Shown here piece by piece: positions 44,797 through 56,039 of a stretch of 64,000 nt of DNA; the stretch's first letter is position 1; every line of letters starts with the position of its first letter. The notes beneath the pieces were generated by a model. That model worked only from the letters and a program-made list of their open reading frames with translations, had not been told where the DNA came from and did no database searches. Where the stretch lies: NCBI GenBank assembly GCA_025766275.1, contig JAFKAC010000005.1, positions 2,356,001 through 2,420,000 of the forward strand, read 5' to 3'. Origin of the DNA: Lactarius indigo. Taxonomy: Eukaryota; Basidiomycota; Agaricomycetes; Russulales; Russulaceae. A program made the position numbers and the translations under genes.

Positions 44797-46800
44797 CTTT
44801 TTTTTTTTTGGATCCATTTTTATTCCGGAGTACATATCAGGGATACAGACCGGTCAGACCGGGCCCAGTATCTAGGAAACACAGATAAATAAAAGGTGCC
44901 CCGAATCGTAGGTCCGGAACCAAAGCAGAACACATACATAGTAATCAAAGTCTGAGAGGCTCCGTGGAGATAAGCGTAAACTTGTCGAAGACAAGAATTA
45001 GAAGATGGCCAATGACCATATAAGGTTAAAATAAGGGGGAAAAAGACCTTATGTGCCACAGTTACCTATGATAGTCGGGTTCATGTGGCAATTCTGGGGG
45101 CGGCGGATCGGCTTCCGGACGCGATGCAGCTTGGGATTCCTAGAGAAAGTGAGGCAAGGGGCTCCTTGAACCGCAACCACCACCATGGGCGGTTTTTCCC
45201 ACAGTAAAAACTGGGGCAAGGATGGGTGTCTAGTACACCCTCGGTCACCGACGGCCCCCTAAAACGTCTTAATCATAATGAACCCACCCATCATAGGGAC
45301 CTTTTGACCAACACGACGCACCAATGTCGTGTAATGCCTGTCCCGTATGTCTACCAGTCACCAACCTGCGGGAGACCATAATACCCACTGCCAAGCCCAA
45401 TAAAACCCCCCTGGATGTTGAAAACGTAGTCACATACTCAGTAAGGACTTCAATACGGCATAAAGAGAACCCAACCAACAGGATTTCTCTGAACACGACG
45501 ATATACGGCTTGACCCTGTCGCCTGCCCACAACCCAGTTTTCAACTGCCACCAAATACAAGCACAACTTAGCCAAATAGTCGCCAAATAAAATTACGCAT
45601 GTACAAACAAATACGACGAAAATAAACCAAACACGCTACACACGACTCCTTGAGTCCTTGAGGAGCGCACATAGAAAGCTAACTGCTTCACTCTGCCCAT
45701 GAGATCAAAAACTGATGGCTATGAGTGATCAAGGGAACACTATTGACAAACAAGATAATCATAACTAAAACTAAGAGAAGTAGTGCCATGATGCAGTCAG
45801 TGGACAGCACATGGAAGGAAGCCCTCAGCCGGGAACGGGAACTACCGCCCAACTGGATGATCGACAGTGAGGTTTTAGTGGGTAGGAGAGCACGTAGCGT
45901 CTGGACCTGAGATGATCACGTGCACTGAGTCCCACACTACCCCAAACACCATGGGGCGTGCGTAAAGGCATCTTCCCTCACATCTGGGCTTCGGCCCGGC
46001 TACACGCGGGCTAGATAGGGCTGATGGTAAATCTCCTGCTATCTAGCACTTATTTTCGGTAATTAGGGACAAGGTAGTTACCGGAAATAAAACGCTCTCC
46101 AAAAAAAAAAAGAAAGTGAGGCAAAAGTAAACGTTCAGCTCCCTCAACGGTGGAGAAGAGGTTGGTGTAGTTGTGGAGTAGGTGGACTGGGTTAAAGGCA
46201 GCGCTAAGGATGCGCGCGTTAAGGCGGGAGTAGAGGAACCGCGGGCAGCGATGGATGAGGTATTTGGGTGGGCGGAGGGGAGTCACATGGGCAGGAGATG
46301 TCCTCCGGGGGGTCGGCGTGGAAAAAGCGGAGGAGATAGGTGATAGGTGCCTGTGAAGGCGCGATCTGTTGCCAGTTACAGTAGAGTGCCGTGGATGTGG
46401 TACGCCGGGAAAAATTCGGTGTTTTGGTTTTCTTATAGTTGGAGTCGCATACCAGGTCTACAGCAGCGCTCCGGAGGGGGCGGTTTTTGGAAGGGTCAGG
46501 AGGGGGCGGGGCGATAGCGACGTGTTGGTAATAGTGAGATAGGGGTTCGGTCAACTCCTGACGCGCCTGACGCGTGACGTCGGAAGTCTGGTACGAGACG
46601 GTCTGCGTGCCACTTATGTTGCCACAAGTTAAAAGCCCGTTGCCACGCGCAGTCCTTTTGGAGACTGCAAGTTGATACCCAAAGGTGGAGTCCGCTTGCA
46701 GGCCTCGGTCCCGTGCCACTTGTTGCCATTCCGCACTGGATGTATTCTCGTAGCAATGCGGAACAATGTGGAACTCCACATTGTTTTTTCAAATTTTTTT
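44797..46800 (-). mobile_element. 5'-truncated LINE, second copy, split by a nested insertion
   Basis: Same family as the element at 34137-34814. The minus strand has the poly(A) tail (T-run at 44798-44809), the conserved 3' untranslated region (tttattc.ggagtac.tatc.gggatacagacc in both), and ORF2 C-terminal pieces FSRRTTSTALYCNWQQIAP, DISCPC and LIHRCPRFL. It extends further 5' than the first copy, to about 46800. Joining across the nested element restores a match to the C-terminal tail of the first copy. Frame breaks show it is dead. No target duplication was identified. Confidence 0.75.
45158..46110 (+). mobile_element. Nested poly(A)-tailed retroinsertion (953 bp)
   Basis: Flanked by a 14-bp direct repeat agaaagtgaggcaa at 45144-45157 and 46111-46124 and ending in a run of at least ten A after ggaaataaaacgctctcc. 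It interrupts the LINE at 44797-46800, so it is younger. The longest internal frame (45324-45590, 88 residues) is not recognised. It may be the 3' end of another LINE family or a processed transcript. Confidence 0.75.
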
Positions 46801-48115
46801 TTTGGTGGCGTATTTGAAATTCCATGCTCCGAATTCTAGAGACCCGTGACCCTCTGCTGCGCGCAATCTGGAGTCCAAATCCAGATTAAGTAATCAAAGT
46901 CCGACATCTGAGCGCACTGAGTTCATGCAACCACACGAAATATAACAAGACGACGACGAAACTGCAGCTGCAGCGTTGTTCTCCATAGTGACTATATCGA
47001 CCCTTGCAGATAGTGGAGCTTAAAGCACGGAATGAGCAGCACTGATCCTACAGCCTTTCATGTGGTCTTTATATTCATCAAAAGGAGCTACTCCCAGACT
47101 CTCGTGCTGGCACACCTTTGAGAAGGCCGTGGGAAAGCTAGGAAGGCCGCGCATTCATGACGATAATGGGGTTCGATGTAGCAACCTTCAGGCTGTCGAG
47201 AACAAGTAGGAGAACGCTCCTATGGCGTTGGTCCCTCGAGAATAGCGAGAGATTTTCGCTCGATGGGCCCGTGCATTAGGACACAAAAATGTAACAAGGT
47301 TCATACTTCACAAAAACGCAAGCAAAAACGAACAGGTTTCAGCTTCCGTACTTCCAAATAAGGCAAATTAGGATCTGGAGACTTAGACAAGGTTTGGAAG
47401 GGAGGAGGGCTTTCCAGATTTTTGAGTTTGGGACGGGTCTCTTGTCGAGTGGCCGTGCTGGCCATCACGAACGTGGTCAATCGACCCAAGAAATAAAGTT
47501 TGGAAAAATCTGGAGCGCCAGATTGCTACGGGAAGGGATCTAGTACGGAGGGTATAACCGCTTGCGAATGAGATGGATATCACAGTATCATATGCTTTTG
47601 TCCTGGTCGAACCCTAGAACTTCGATGTCTCTCTCCGTAGCCGCCTGCAAGGTCCCGATAGTGACAAAGTATAAATGAAAAACACCACGGGACTTACCTT
47701 GTTGTAGGCTGTGGCGAGTAATTGATTTCGACACGAGGGAAAGAGTAGATAGACTTTACGGCGTGCCAGAATTAGTTAGGAGATAAACGATATTCCCAGG
47801 AGATCAATAGTAGCTTCGAGCGATGATGACCTACCTAAGACTGGGTCCCTGCACTCGGCCGCTGCCCCCCAATCCGACATGAGGTTCTCACGATCTGCGC
47901 GGATAGTTCTCGAGGCTTCTCGCTGCTAACACTCCGAGTGGATGCGACGCTTCGTCTAGTGTAAGTATGATGGTACGGAAGCATTTCGAGATCCGCGGAA
48001 CTGAGCACGTCAGAGTTAGAAAGCCTGAAGGGTGAGGGTATCCTGACGAACTGTCCTACGCTGTGAAAGAGTCGACAATAATTGACGAGCCCGAACCCTA
48101 GACTGGAGCCGGAGC
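46801..48115. other. Spacer with SNF5 3' flank, no gene
   Basis: 46801-47480 has no match elsewhere in the window that I can see and no gene. 47500-48070 repeats the 21500-22090 spacer (gtggcgagtaattgatttcgacacgaggg, ccgcggaactgagc.cgtcag, gtgaaagagtc.acaataatt). It contains an SNF5 3'-terminal scrap at 47582-47650. Confidence 0.45.
47582..47650 (-). pseudogene. SNF5-like C-terminal exon scrap
   Basis: gatgtctctctccgtagccgcctgcaagg on the plus strand matches the last SNF5 exon at 22215-22255 and 63965-63995. It is isolated from the next SNF5 copy, as at 21552-21630, so the same local structure (scrap, spacer, longer copy) was duplicated as a unit. Confidence 0.55.
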
Positions 48116-49460
48116 GTGTGGACTTTCGATGTTTCTCCTCTGCTCTCGCCGCTTGCTCTATCGAGAACCCACCAATGACGTCCCACTCGATCGGATCCTT
48201 CTTATGCTTCGTGAGTTCCTCGTGCACGGTGTGTGCAACCAAGGGCTTCGCATCGCCAGCGAGATCGAGATCGATTCAGAGCGAGTGCGTGCACTTCTCT
48301 GGCGTGAACCCGGAGTCTCGGTCCTACTCGATGTAGTCGGGCAGATGGTGATCCCGCAGATCGATCTGAAGCCGGTGGGTGATGGATCGATGGAGATCCG
48401 TCCAGGAGGCATTCTTGAATCTCGCCTCTGCCCACTGCGAGCTCCCCACGCTGTCCTGATCCTCCAACTTGGCGCGGATCTGCGCCGCGGCGGTCCGCCC
48501 ACGGCACCGGTGGTAGATCGAGATCGGCGCGGAAGGCGCGCGGGAACCACTCTGGCGTGACGAACAACTCGCGCAAATTCCACACGAAGCAGTCACGGAT
48601 GCGGTGCGTGTCTGTCTCGAGAACTCGAAGCGAATCTGTACGAGCGCGACGGATCGCTGGGCCTGTTCCGCGAGCTTCTCCGAACTACTCGCGCGATGAG
48701 AGTGAGCTACAAGCGGTAGGATCGACAGCAAGCGACTCATAAGTCCCAGTGCGTTGTCTGCGCAAAGGGCTTCGCGATTATGCAACCCGCCGGGGGTATT
48801 AAGCCCAGATAGCTCTGGTTCAGCTCCGTCCGGGACGCAGCCGCAGATGCGGAAGGTGCGGTAGTCACATCCGCCGCATACAATATCGCGCCACTGACAA
48901 TATGAACTACGCCGCCCGAATCGCACTGCGCGTCTCCCCACTCGCGACGAAATCCGACCCGTCCGAGCCGACCTCCCCCGCATCAGAGATGTCATCTCCT
49001 GAGCCGGGATCAGCATAGCTCACGGTACCGCCACGTCTCGGGCGCACCGAGGGTTAGGCTTTTGTCGCGGCTGCGGAGGCGGTTGTCATTCCAGAGAGGA
49101 CGGATTGCACAAGGAGCGTCGTGCCTATCATACAACCAGGCGCGGGGCGTAGGTCGATTGTAGCGCCATTGGGGTTGTTGGGAGCGAGGCGCGCAGCCTG
49201 TGCTGCGTGTGGAATTCTTGGAAGGGGGTCCGACGCGGCTATGGTGGTTGATCTGAGAGTGTTCGGATGTGTAGTGTAGTGACCGAGGTGTGACAGGGGC
49301 AGCTTCGGGTGTGGGCATAAGATTGCTACTTTTCGCTAGGCGGCTGCGCGACGCTGTGCGCGGGGGAGGGATCGGAGATGTCAACCAATTTACGATAATT
49401 TTCTGGAAAGCTGCATGAAGGCGTACTAGTTGTAAACAACAACAAAAAAGGTGAAAAGAG
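48116..49460 (-). pseudogene. SNF5/SMARCB1-like pseudogene, copy 3
   Basis: Minus-strand pieces in family order: N-terminal LHAAFQKIIVNWLTS (49380-49420), QRSVALVQIRFEF (48620-48660), AAQIRAKLEDQDSVGS (48440-48490), HRLQIDLRDHHLPDYIE (48325-48380), and VAHTVHEELTKHKKDPIEWD followed by GGFSIEQAARAEE (48140-48240). The C-terminal WGR..VWRDW region seen in copies 1, 2 and 4 is deleted; the sequence jumps to flank near 48116. A frameshift follows IRFEF. It retains the clearest match to the second SNF5 repeat (IDLRDHHLPDYIE). Confidence 0.75.
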
Positions 49461-50224
49461 TGGAGACAAGTGAACTCACCAGCTGTGCGTACGTGGGTTC
49501 TACTCAGAATTTTGACAATTTGACGATGAGCGGATAGCCGTGTGAATCCAACTTGAAGTACATCATCGCCTCCAATCACAATAAAAGTGTGGCCAGCAAT
49601 CTCATGACCCGGGTCTGACCCAGTCAACCGCTAACCCACGCCAGCCGACTATATGTTAGTGACCCAGTCAAGGGTACGTAGAAAATTACTGTAAATAAAT
49701 GGAGACGACACACGCCGCGTTCCAGTGGCAAGTGGCAAACTTCACACGCTCCGGTTCATTCTCCCGTCGACCTCAAATGTGTTGTCATCACCTGCCAGTG
49801 CACTGCAGATCGAATGATTTCATCTTATCTATTCCCACGATTTATTGACTGCCCCGTCAAAAGGTCAGTCAGGTATGCATCTTGCACAACACTGAGTGAA
49901 TGTTTGGCTGCATCAGTATGCTTTAGTTTGTATTTTCTTCACGTCATCTCTCTCGTGCGTGTCCATCGCACCTATTTCTCGCCGGACACCGCATCAACCA
50001 TACGTCGGACCGACTGCATTCTCCTGGTCAGTCAGGTGATGTACATATGCCCCCCCCCCTTGGTTCTGTCCGACCCCGCTGTGTAATTCCCGACTGCAGT
50101 CCCACATCAGTGATATTCCAAGCCATGCCACCACAAGGCGAGAAAAGTTGAAGGTTTCCAACGCAGGGCAAAACTCTGTCATCACGTCTACCTTATCTCC
50201 GCCTTCCCTTGCTCTCGCGTGTTC
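49461..50224. repeat. Spacer between psi-SNF5 copy 3 and psi-H2A.Z copy 3
   Basis: No gene. 49860-50220 is the H2A.Z 5' flank (gtcagtcaggtgatgta, cccgactgcagtcccacatcagtgatattccaagcca) shared with 41090-41330 and 55797-55930. The 49600-49800 stretch is not recognised. Confidence 0.45.
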
Positions 50225-50690
50225 CGCCACGGCTGCTGAATCCTTGGTGTTGCGCGGGCATAGTGGTCCTAGTCTCCCTTTGCCATATCCACAGATATCT
50301 GAAACAGTGCACAACGCAAAAACTTTCACACCGGCGTGAAGGCAGCTGTTAACATGAGGTGTTAACGTTAACACCTCAGCTATATTTGAATACCGTACGT
50401 AGAAGGTCTTGGAACTGGCGAGTGCGTCGCGTGCTCTCCGCTCTGCTCTTCTCTCCTACATCCATTCCCTCGTCTGATGATAAAGATAACGCATCAAAAG
50501 ATCTCCACGTCCAGCTACTAGTATTACACCAAGGTATCTATGACTGGAGATGAGGAGGTTGATGCGCTCGTGCGAGCGACGATCGCCGGTCGTGGCAAGG
50601 CGGTGGCGTCTTGTCGTTCGTTTACAAGAGCCTGACTCGTTAAGAAGCTGGAAAAGCCACCGGAAGGGGCATCCGCGTTATATGCGCAAT
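50225..50690 (+). pseudogene. Histone H2A.Z pseudogene copy 3
   Basis: Best preserved of the four. Plus-strand remains: GCTGCTGAATCCTTGGTG, a piece equivalent to GRIHRYLK (catatccacagatatctgaaac), KAAV, NASKDLHV (aacgcatcaaaagatctccacgtc), a degraded ITPRYL, then GDEEVDALVRATIAG at 50545-50590 and, after the shared 11-nt insertion, LSFVYKSLT and VKKLEK. The residues NASKDL-x-V, GDEELD and ATIAGGGVLP..KSL are diagnostic of H2A.Z rather than H2A. The gene is dead by frameshift and loss of the N-terminal exons. A 24-bp perfect palindrome at 50355-50378 sits in an intron position. Confidence 0.78.
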
Positions 50691-50886
50691 CGCGATTTGC
50701 CCCCCTGTGTGCCTTTTCAAAGTAACCGTATTCACTTCACATTTTTGTTATTGTACATGCATTCTACCTGCCTTCTTTCGTACACTCTCCGAGTATTTCT
50801 TTCTGTCTTTGTTGTTGTTGTGTGGCACGGCCACGAACCAAAACCAAACTAAATAGAATGCTACGATACCACTGGCCTAGGGTCCT

Positions 50887-52766
50887 TCACTCGTACAAAT
50901 TCAGGGTATCTTTCAGTAAAACCTCAGCATCCGCAAACCGAGGGGTCATCTTACACTCGAAAGGTTGAGGTTGGCTATGCCAGCTAGTTATTAATATGAA
51001 GCCGTCAAGGGGGCAGGCAAAAGTCACGTACGCAGTTATGCCAGTGTGGACAACAGTGCGCACATCCAATTTACCCTGCGCACCTTCAGGGCGCTCGAAT
51101 CGCATAGCCCATAGAAGCGTCGCAATGTCGATTCCGAGCGTCCATTCAGCAACGAACTTACCAGGGCATTCGCGCCGCCCAAACCCAAACGACATGTGCC
51201 CCTCCTCCCGGCCCACCATCAGTGTCTTAACCTGGCCTTTCTCATCCAGGTACCTAGACGGATCGAAATCCATCGCGTTGCTCCCAAACACCTCCGGGTC
51301 GAAGTTGAGCGTGCGCATGTTCTGCAGGCAGATCGTGCCCTTGGGAATGAACAGGCCCTCGTACCAGTCATCCTCAGTCGATGCGTGTGGAATGCTGAAG
51401 GGGACCGTAGGCGACCAGCGCAGTGCCTCTTTTACCATCGCGCGGATATATGGGAGAGAGGGAAGGTCTGCAATAGTTGGTGGACGAGCGTTTCCCACCA
51501 CCTCGTCAAGCTCGGCCTGTGCCCGGGTTTGGACCTCGGGGTACGCGAGCATGGCGAGAACCCACCATTGAAGTGTAGTAGACGTCGTCTCTCCACCCGC
51601 GCTTCTGTGGCAGATCATTACGATTCTCGTGGTGTTTGGAAACACATATTTAGGGACTTACACCATGGTACCAACGAGCCAAGCCTGGTCACGTTCTGAA
51701 AGGTCGTGTTTACTCTGATTCTTGATCACGGAAGCGCCAAAGCTTGGTCGATCAATGCCATTCGCCTGGCGTGGAAAATATGACCTATTTCATCGGCGTG
51801 CTACTACTGCAAGAACTTACCAAGTCATTTGAAACTTTCTTGAGATGATCTCCGAACATGATCGAATCTTGAACGAACCAGTACTCTGCGTCCCGTTTCC
51901 ACTTGGCAAACCTAACTAGCATGTAAGAGGAAAAAAAAAAACATGATTAATCCAACGATACACTTGCCTACTCGGAATATATCGCATCCATGTGAAAAAC
52001 TCAACCAGACGGGTTCCAGGCTCCATCTCGTGCAACAAGCGCTCCGATTGGTTTGCGAGTCCAACGATAGCGGGGTCATCTTCCGATTCTATCGGTGGAA
52101 AATGGTAATTGACGGTAAACATAATGGACCACCCGTGTCGTTGGAGGTGCTTCTTCAGAGCAGGGGGGTTCTTCATCAGCGCAAGCGCCAGCATGAGGGC
52201 TTCGCGGCCTTGGATAGGATGAAAGCGCTTAGCGGCCGATTTGGAGAAACCTTCCATGGCTACACGACGGAAGCGGCGCCATCTATAAAATATCAGCGCC
52301 AAAAAAGGGTAACACAGGAGTGTTGATGACGTACAGGTCTCCATAGCGCGCCAGAGTAAGCATCAAATTCTTTGTTGAGAATTCGCCTGTGCAAATGTAG
52401 CGCGGTCGATCGGAATATATGTTGGATCGTTTTTCGAGTAAATCGACGGCAACGCGTGGGCTATTGATGACGAGGAGCCCCTTCCCCAGGGCACTTACGT
52501 ACATCATCTCACCTGAAAAGAATATGAGAAGGTTTCTGGAGGAACTAGAAGTGCGGAATGTCACCGTATTCATCCATGCGTTGTGGTGATGCCAACCAAT
52601 CCATATCTGTAATGTGAAGAACATCGCCAAGGATAGGGAACCCCTTGGGACCCGGTGGAAGATTACGGAAAGCACTCTGAGCTCGTCTGGCTATGAGCCA
52701 GAGGACGAAGCCAGCGAGGGGAGCCGCAGTAAGGTAGGTGGTGTAGTTACTGGTACTCGCAAGCAT
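50887..52766 (-). CDS. Cytochrome P450 monooxygenase, copy 8 (mosaic)
   Basis: Seven exons, intact. Start Met at 52766 (MLASTSNYTTYLTAAPLAG), anchor LAGFVLWLIARRA, hinge LPPGPKGFPILGD. Its first three exons match copy 4 (SNYTT leader, AKRFHPIQGREAL, MKNPPALKKHLQRH, SIMFTVNYH), but the sixth exon matches copies 2, 3 and 5-7 (NFDPEVFGSNAMDFDPSRYL, EKGQVKTL) and lacks the copy 1/4 signature. Motifs: AGGETTSTT, EALR, WYEGLFIPKGT, heme loop FGFGRRECPGK, where Glu replaces the usual Ile/Met before Cys. It ends LNLYE. Probably functional, with altered heme-loop and substrate-region residues. Confidence 0.88.
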
Positions 52767-53362
52767 TGAAGCAAAAGCAATGACTTCATGCAGGGTTGCC
52801 TATAAATACGAGAGTGCCCCCAGGTCCCATACAAACAGGCAACCGAGTCTTGAACCGAGTCGCCGCTGGAGCGAGTAAGCTATATCGGTTCCTGTTGGGA
52901 ACACCTTCGCGGGAACACTTCAGGCTTCTCTCCTGCATGCCAGGATTGACAGGTGATAAATGAGATTTCCAGGCGATTGATAACACTGTAGCTTCTCGCC
53001 GCTTGCACTCCGTCCGGTATGTATGGACATAATGACGTTAGACCAATCCGCGGAATAATTGAATCTCGGGCGGTACAGGCCGCACAACCGCTCGCCAGTG
53101 AGATGAAGTGGAGCAATAGATTGACGCGCCCGCCTTGGACGACGCGACGGAAGGAAAGGGAGAAGAGATCGCAGCCCGCGAAACTGAACACGTCAGAATT
53201 AAAGTGTGAGGGGCTTCCCCCTTACCATAATGTAGGTCAGACTATTATGATTATGTCAGATCGTCTTGCGCCATGAAAGAGTCAACGAAAATTTACGAGC
53301 CCGAGAGAAAATCACAAGAAAAAAAAGGGAAGAACAATATGAAATGTGGAGGAAAAGAGCTA
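52767..53362. repeat. P450 copy 8 promoter region and SNF5 3' flank
   Basis: Holds the TATA-like tatttatagg (minus) at 52799-52808. 53165-53310 matches the common SNF5 3' flank (gcgaaactgaacacgtcagaatt, gccatgaaagagtcaac, atttacgagcccgag). No gene. Confidence 0.5.
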
Positions 53363-55070
53363 CTATCCTATACTTTTCGTCCTGGTCGAACTCTGGAACT
53401 TGTCTCTCCGAAGGCGTCTGCGAGGACCCAATCGTCGGTGATAAGATGGTAATATAGAAAAAAAAACCGCGCCACGTACCTACTTGCGCCTTCTGACTTG
53501 ATCTCGCGCCGCTCTATGTCGGAAAATCTGGGAGGGGAGCGCCGGCCCCTGATTGGTTGATATCGTAACATCAACCAATCAGGAGCCAGATGCGTAACCT
53601 AGCGCCCATCTCAAATTTTCCGATATACCTCCTCCTGTGGCAGTATCTCCCACCGCGTCTTAAATCCCTCCAACTTTTCACGCGGGCCGCAGCCGAGCCG
53701 CGGCCCAGTCTTGTCATTCATCACCCCGAGCGTACTCTTGTCCTTCGTGCCGTCCTCTGCGCGAGCCACCTGTTCCATCGGGAGCCCGCCAACCACGCCC
53801 CACTCAATCGCATCCTTGTTATGCTTCATGAGTTCTTCGTGCACCGCGTGCGCGATGAGTGGCTCTGCCTCGCCCGCGAGTCCGAGATCAAGCTAGTGAG
53901 TGAATTCCTCTGGCGTGAGTCCCACTCGATATGGACGAGCAGGTCGTCGTCGTTCACCTGCACGTCGATCTGAAGCCAGTTGTGGGTAAGACAATGAATG
54001 AGAGGAGGTGATCTCGGGGACGTACGCTGCAAATGACATTCTGGGATCTTGTCTCCGCTCTCGCCGCCCCCATCCATTGTGAGCTCCAGCTACATCCTCA
54101 GGCTTCCCACGCCGCCTCGATCCTTCGCCTGGGCGCGAACCTGCGCCGAGACGATATCGGCCCGCCGCGCCGGAGGCAGATCGAGATCGGCGCATAAGGT
54201 GTGCGCAAATTGCTCTGGCATGACGAGCGACTCTTGTAGATTCCACACGAAGCAACCGCGGATGCGGTCCGTGTCTGTCTCGAACTCGACGTGAGTCGGT
54301 ACAAGCGCGATGGACCGCTGGGCCTGTTCCGTGAGCTTCCCCTTCGAACTGGCATGCAACAGGATGAGAGTGAGCAGCAGGCGAACGACTCACAAAGTCT
54401 ACGTGCTTTCGTCGGCGCGAAGGGCTTCGCGATTATGAAGTATGCGGGGGGTATCAGGCCCAGATAGCTCTAGTCCAGCTCAGTCCGGGACGCACACGCG
54501 GCCGCGGAAGGCGCGGACGTCCCATCCGCCGCATACGATGTCGCACCATTACCGACACGAACCGCGCCGCGTGCCCCCCGAATGGTAGTGCGCGTCCCAC
54601 CGCTTGCCACGAAATCCGACCTGTGTCGACTTCCCCGCATCGGGGATGCACCTCCCGAGCCGGGATCGGCGTAGCTCACGACGCCCCCCCATCACGGGCA
54701 CGCCGAGGTCGGCGCTGCTGCGGCGACGGTAGTCGATCCGGAGAGGACAGGCCGTACGAGGCGTAAGTCAATTGTAGCGCAAGTGGAGTTTCTGGGAACG
54801 GGGCGTGCAGCCAGGCGCTGAGCGGGGCGTTTGGAGGAGGTGGCTACGAGGTGGTTATCGTGGCTAGTGTTAGTGGTGAATTGATACACGAGAGGTTGAA
54901 TGTATGGTACAGTGGGAGGGATGGGAGTGACGGGGGTAGCCACGGGTGTAGGCACGAGATTGCTGCTTTTTGTTAGGCGACTTCGTTGTGACGTCGTGGC
55001 GAGGGTGGGGTTAAAGATCATGACCGATATTTTTCCGGTAAGCTGCATGAAGGCGCAGTTGTAAACAACG
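53363..55070 (-). pseudogene. SNF5/SMARCB1-like pseudogene, copy 4 (most complete)
   Basis: Minus-strand segments in order: N-terminal exon near 55030, SYADPGSGGASP and TRTTIRGARGA (54560-54690), LTEQAQRSIALVPTHVEFET (54280-54340), IRGCFVWNLQESLVMPEQF and AHTLCADLDLPPARRADIVS (54170-54275), a TAG stop after GVGSLRM (near 54088), CLTHNWLQIDVQVNDDDLLV, HIEWD (53930), a frameshift, HEELMKHNKDAIEWGVVGG (53790-53845), VARAEDGTKDK, DKTGPRLG, FKTRWEILPQEEV, then a foldback element and the last exon. One stop, at least one frameshift and one insertion make it non-functional. The two SNF5 repeats are both recognisable. Confidence 0.8.
53517..53625. mobile_element. Foldback/hairpin element inside psi-SNF5 copy 4
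   Basis: Ends are complementary (tcggaaaat at 53519-53527 and attttccga at 53615-53623). The centre is a perfect 14-bp stem (cctgattggttgat at 53548-53561 against 53570-53583) with an 8-nt loop. TA lies outside both ends. The other SNF5 copies lack it at this position, so it is an insertion, probably a small MITE. Confidence 0.7.
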
Positions 55071-56039
55071 GGAAATGATATGAAATGAGTGGAGATGGAC
55101 GCACTCACTAGCGGTGTGCTGCAGTGCTGGAGCAGTATACGCTTGAGTATACGGTAAGCTCGATCGTACTGAATATTACTGAATGTCTCCTGCAGTAACC
55201 AGGAGCAGCCGGACGTTGGTTCGAGTCGCGCCATGGCTTTGCTGACAATGATTACCGATAGTGAAAGAGTGCTGGGAGATAGAATGTCGACGAAGAATAG
55301 AGCCTTCGACAGGCACGAACTGTCGATGTGAAGTTGGGGTCACGCCACACAGTGGCGGGGCCACGTGATACGTCGTATATACGCGTCGGTGTCTGAACTA
55401 TCTCCCTCAGTCGTTCCTATCCTACCGCGACTGAGGGTACGTACCACACTCACTAACTACCTTACCGCTCGACTAATCGTACGACTAGATCGTCCTAGGT
55501 ATAATATAATAGTCGTTCCTATCCTACCGCGACTGAGGATCGTCCTAGTTTTTACACGAACACGGGTGCAAGTCGAAGGGATCGCATAAACGCCTCGCAG
55601 ACAGTATCTACCAGGCCGCGTTGTGACCTTGTGTAGAGCTACAATACTGTAATCTGTAATTGCGTCCACTTCTCAAGCGGAGCGGAGTCGAACCTTGTCT
55701 CCTTCGCGTCCTCTCTCGTACGCGCCCATCCCACCTGTTGATCTTACTTACCCACCGGATACCGATCAAATTTACATTGAAGCTACTTCAATTCCTCTGG
55801 TCAGTCAGATGAGACACCCACTGCCAGTGGCATGCTCCCCTTTGGGTTTGTCCGACCCCTAGTACTCGGACCTTGACTCTGACTGCAGTTCGGCACCAGT
55901 ATTATTCCAAGCCACGCCACCAAAAGGCAGGAATGGTGGGATGTCGAGGAACCCTTAGCAAAGACTAGAGTCTTCCAGACCCATGGCGCGAAAGCTGGCC
56001 TCCAGATATATTGCCTTTTCACTTTCATCTTGCTCTCGC
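55071..56039. repeat. SNF5 5' flank, short direct repeats and H2A.Z 5' flank
   Basis: 55090-55320 is the SNF5 5' flank. 55405-55560 contains two copies of agtcgttcctatcctaccgcg (55411 and 55513, 28 bp match) and two of gatcgtcctag (55488, 55537). 55650-55990 is the H2A.Z 5' flank shared with 26320-26480, 41090-41330 and 49860-50220. No gene. Confidence 0.5.
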
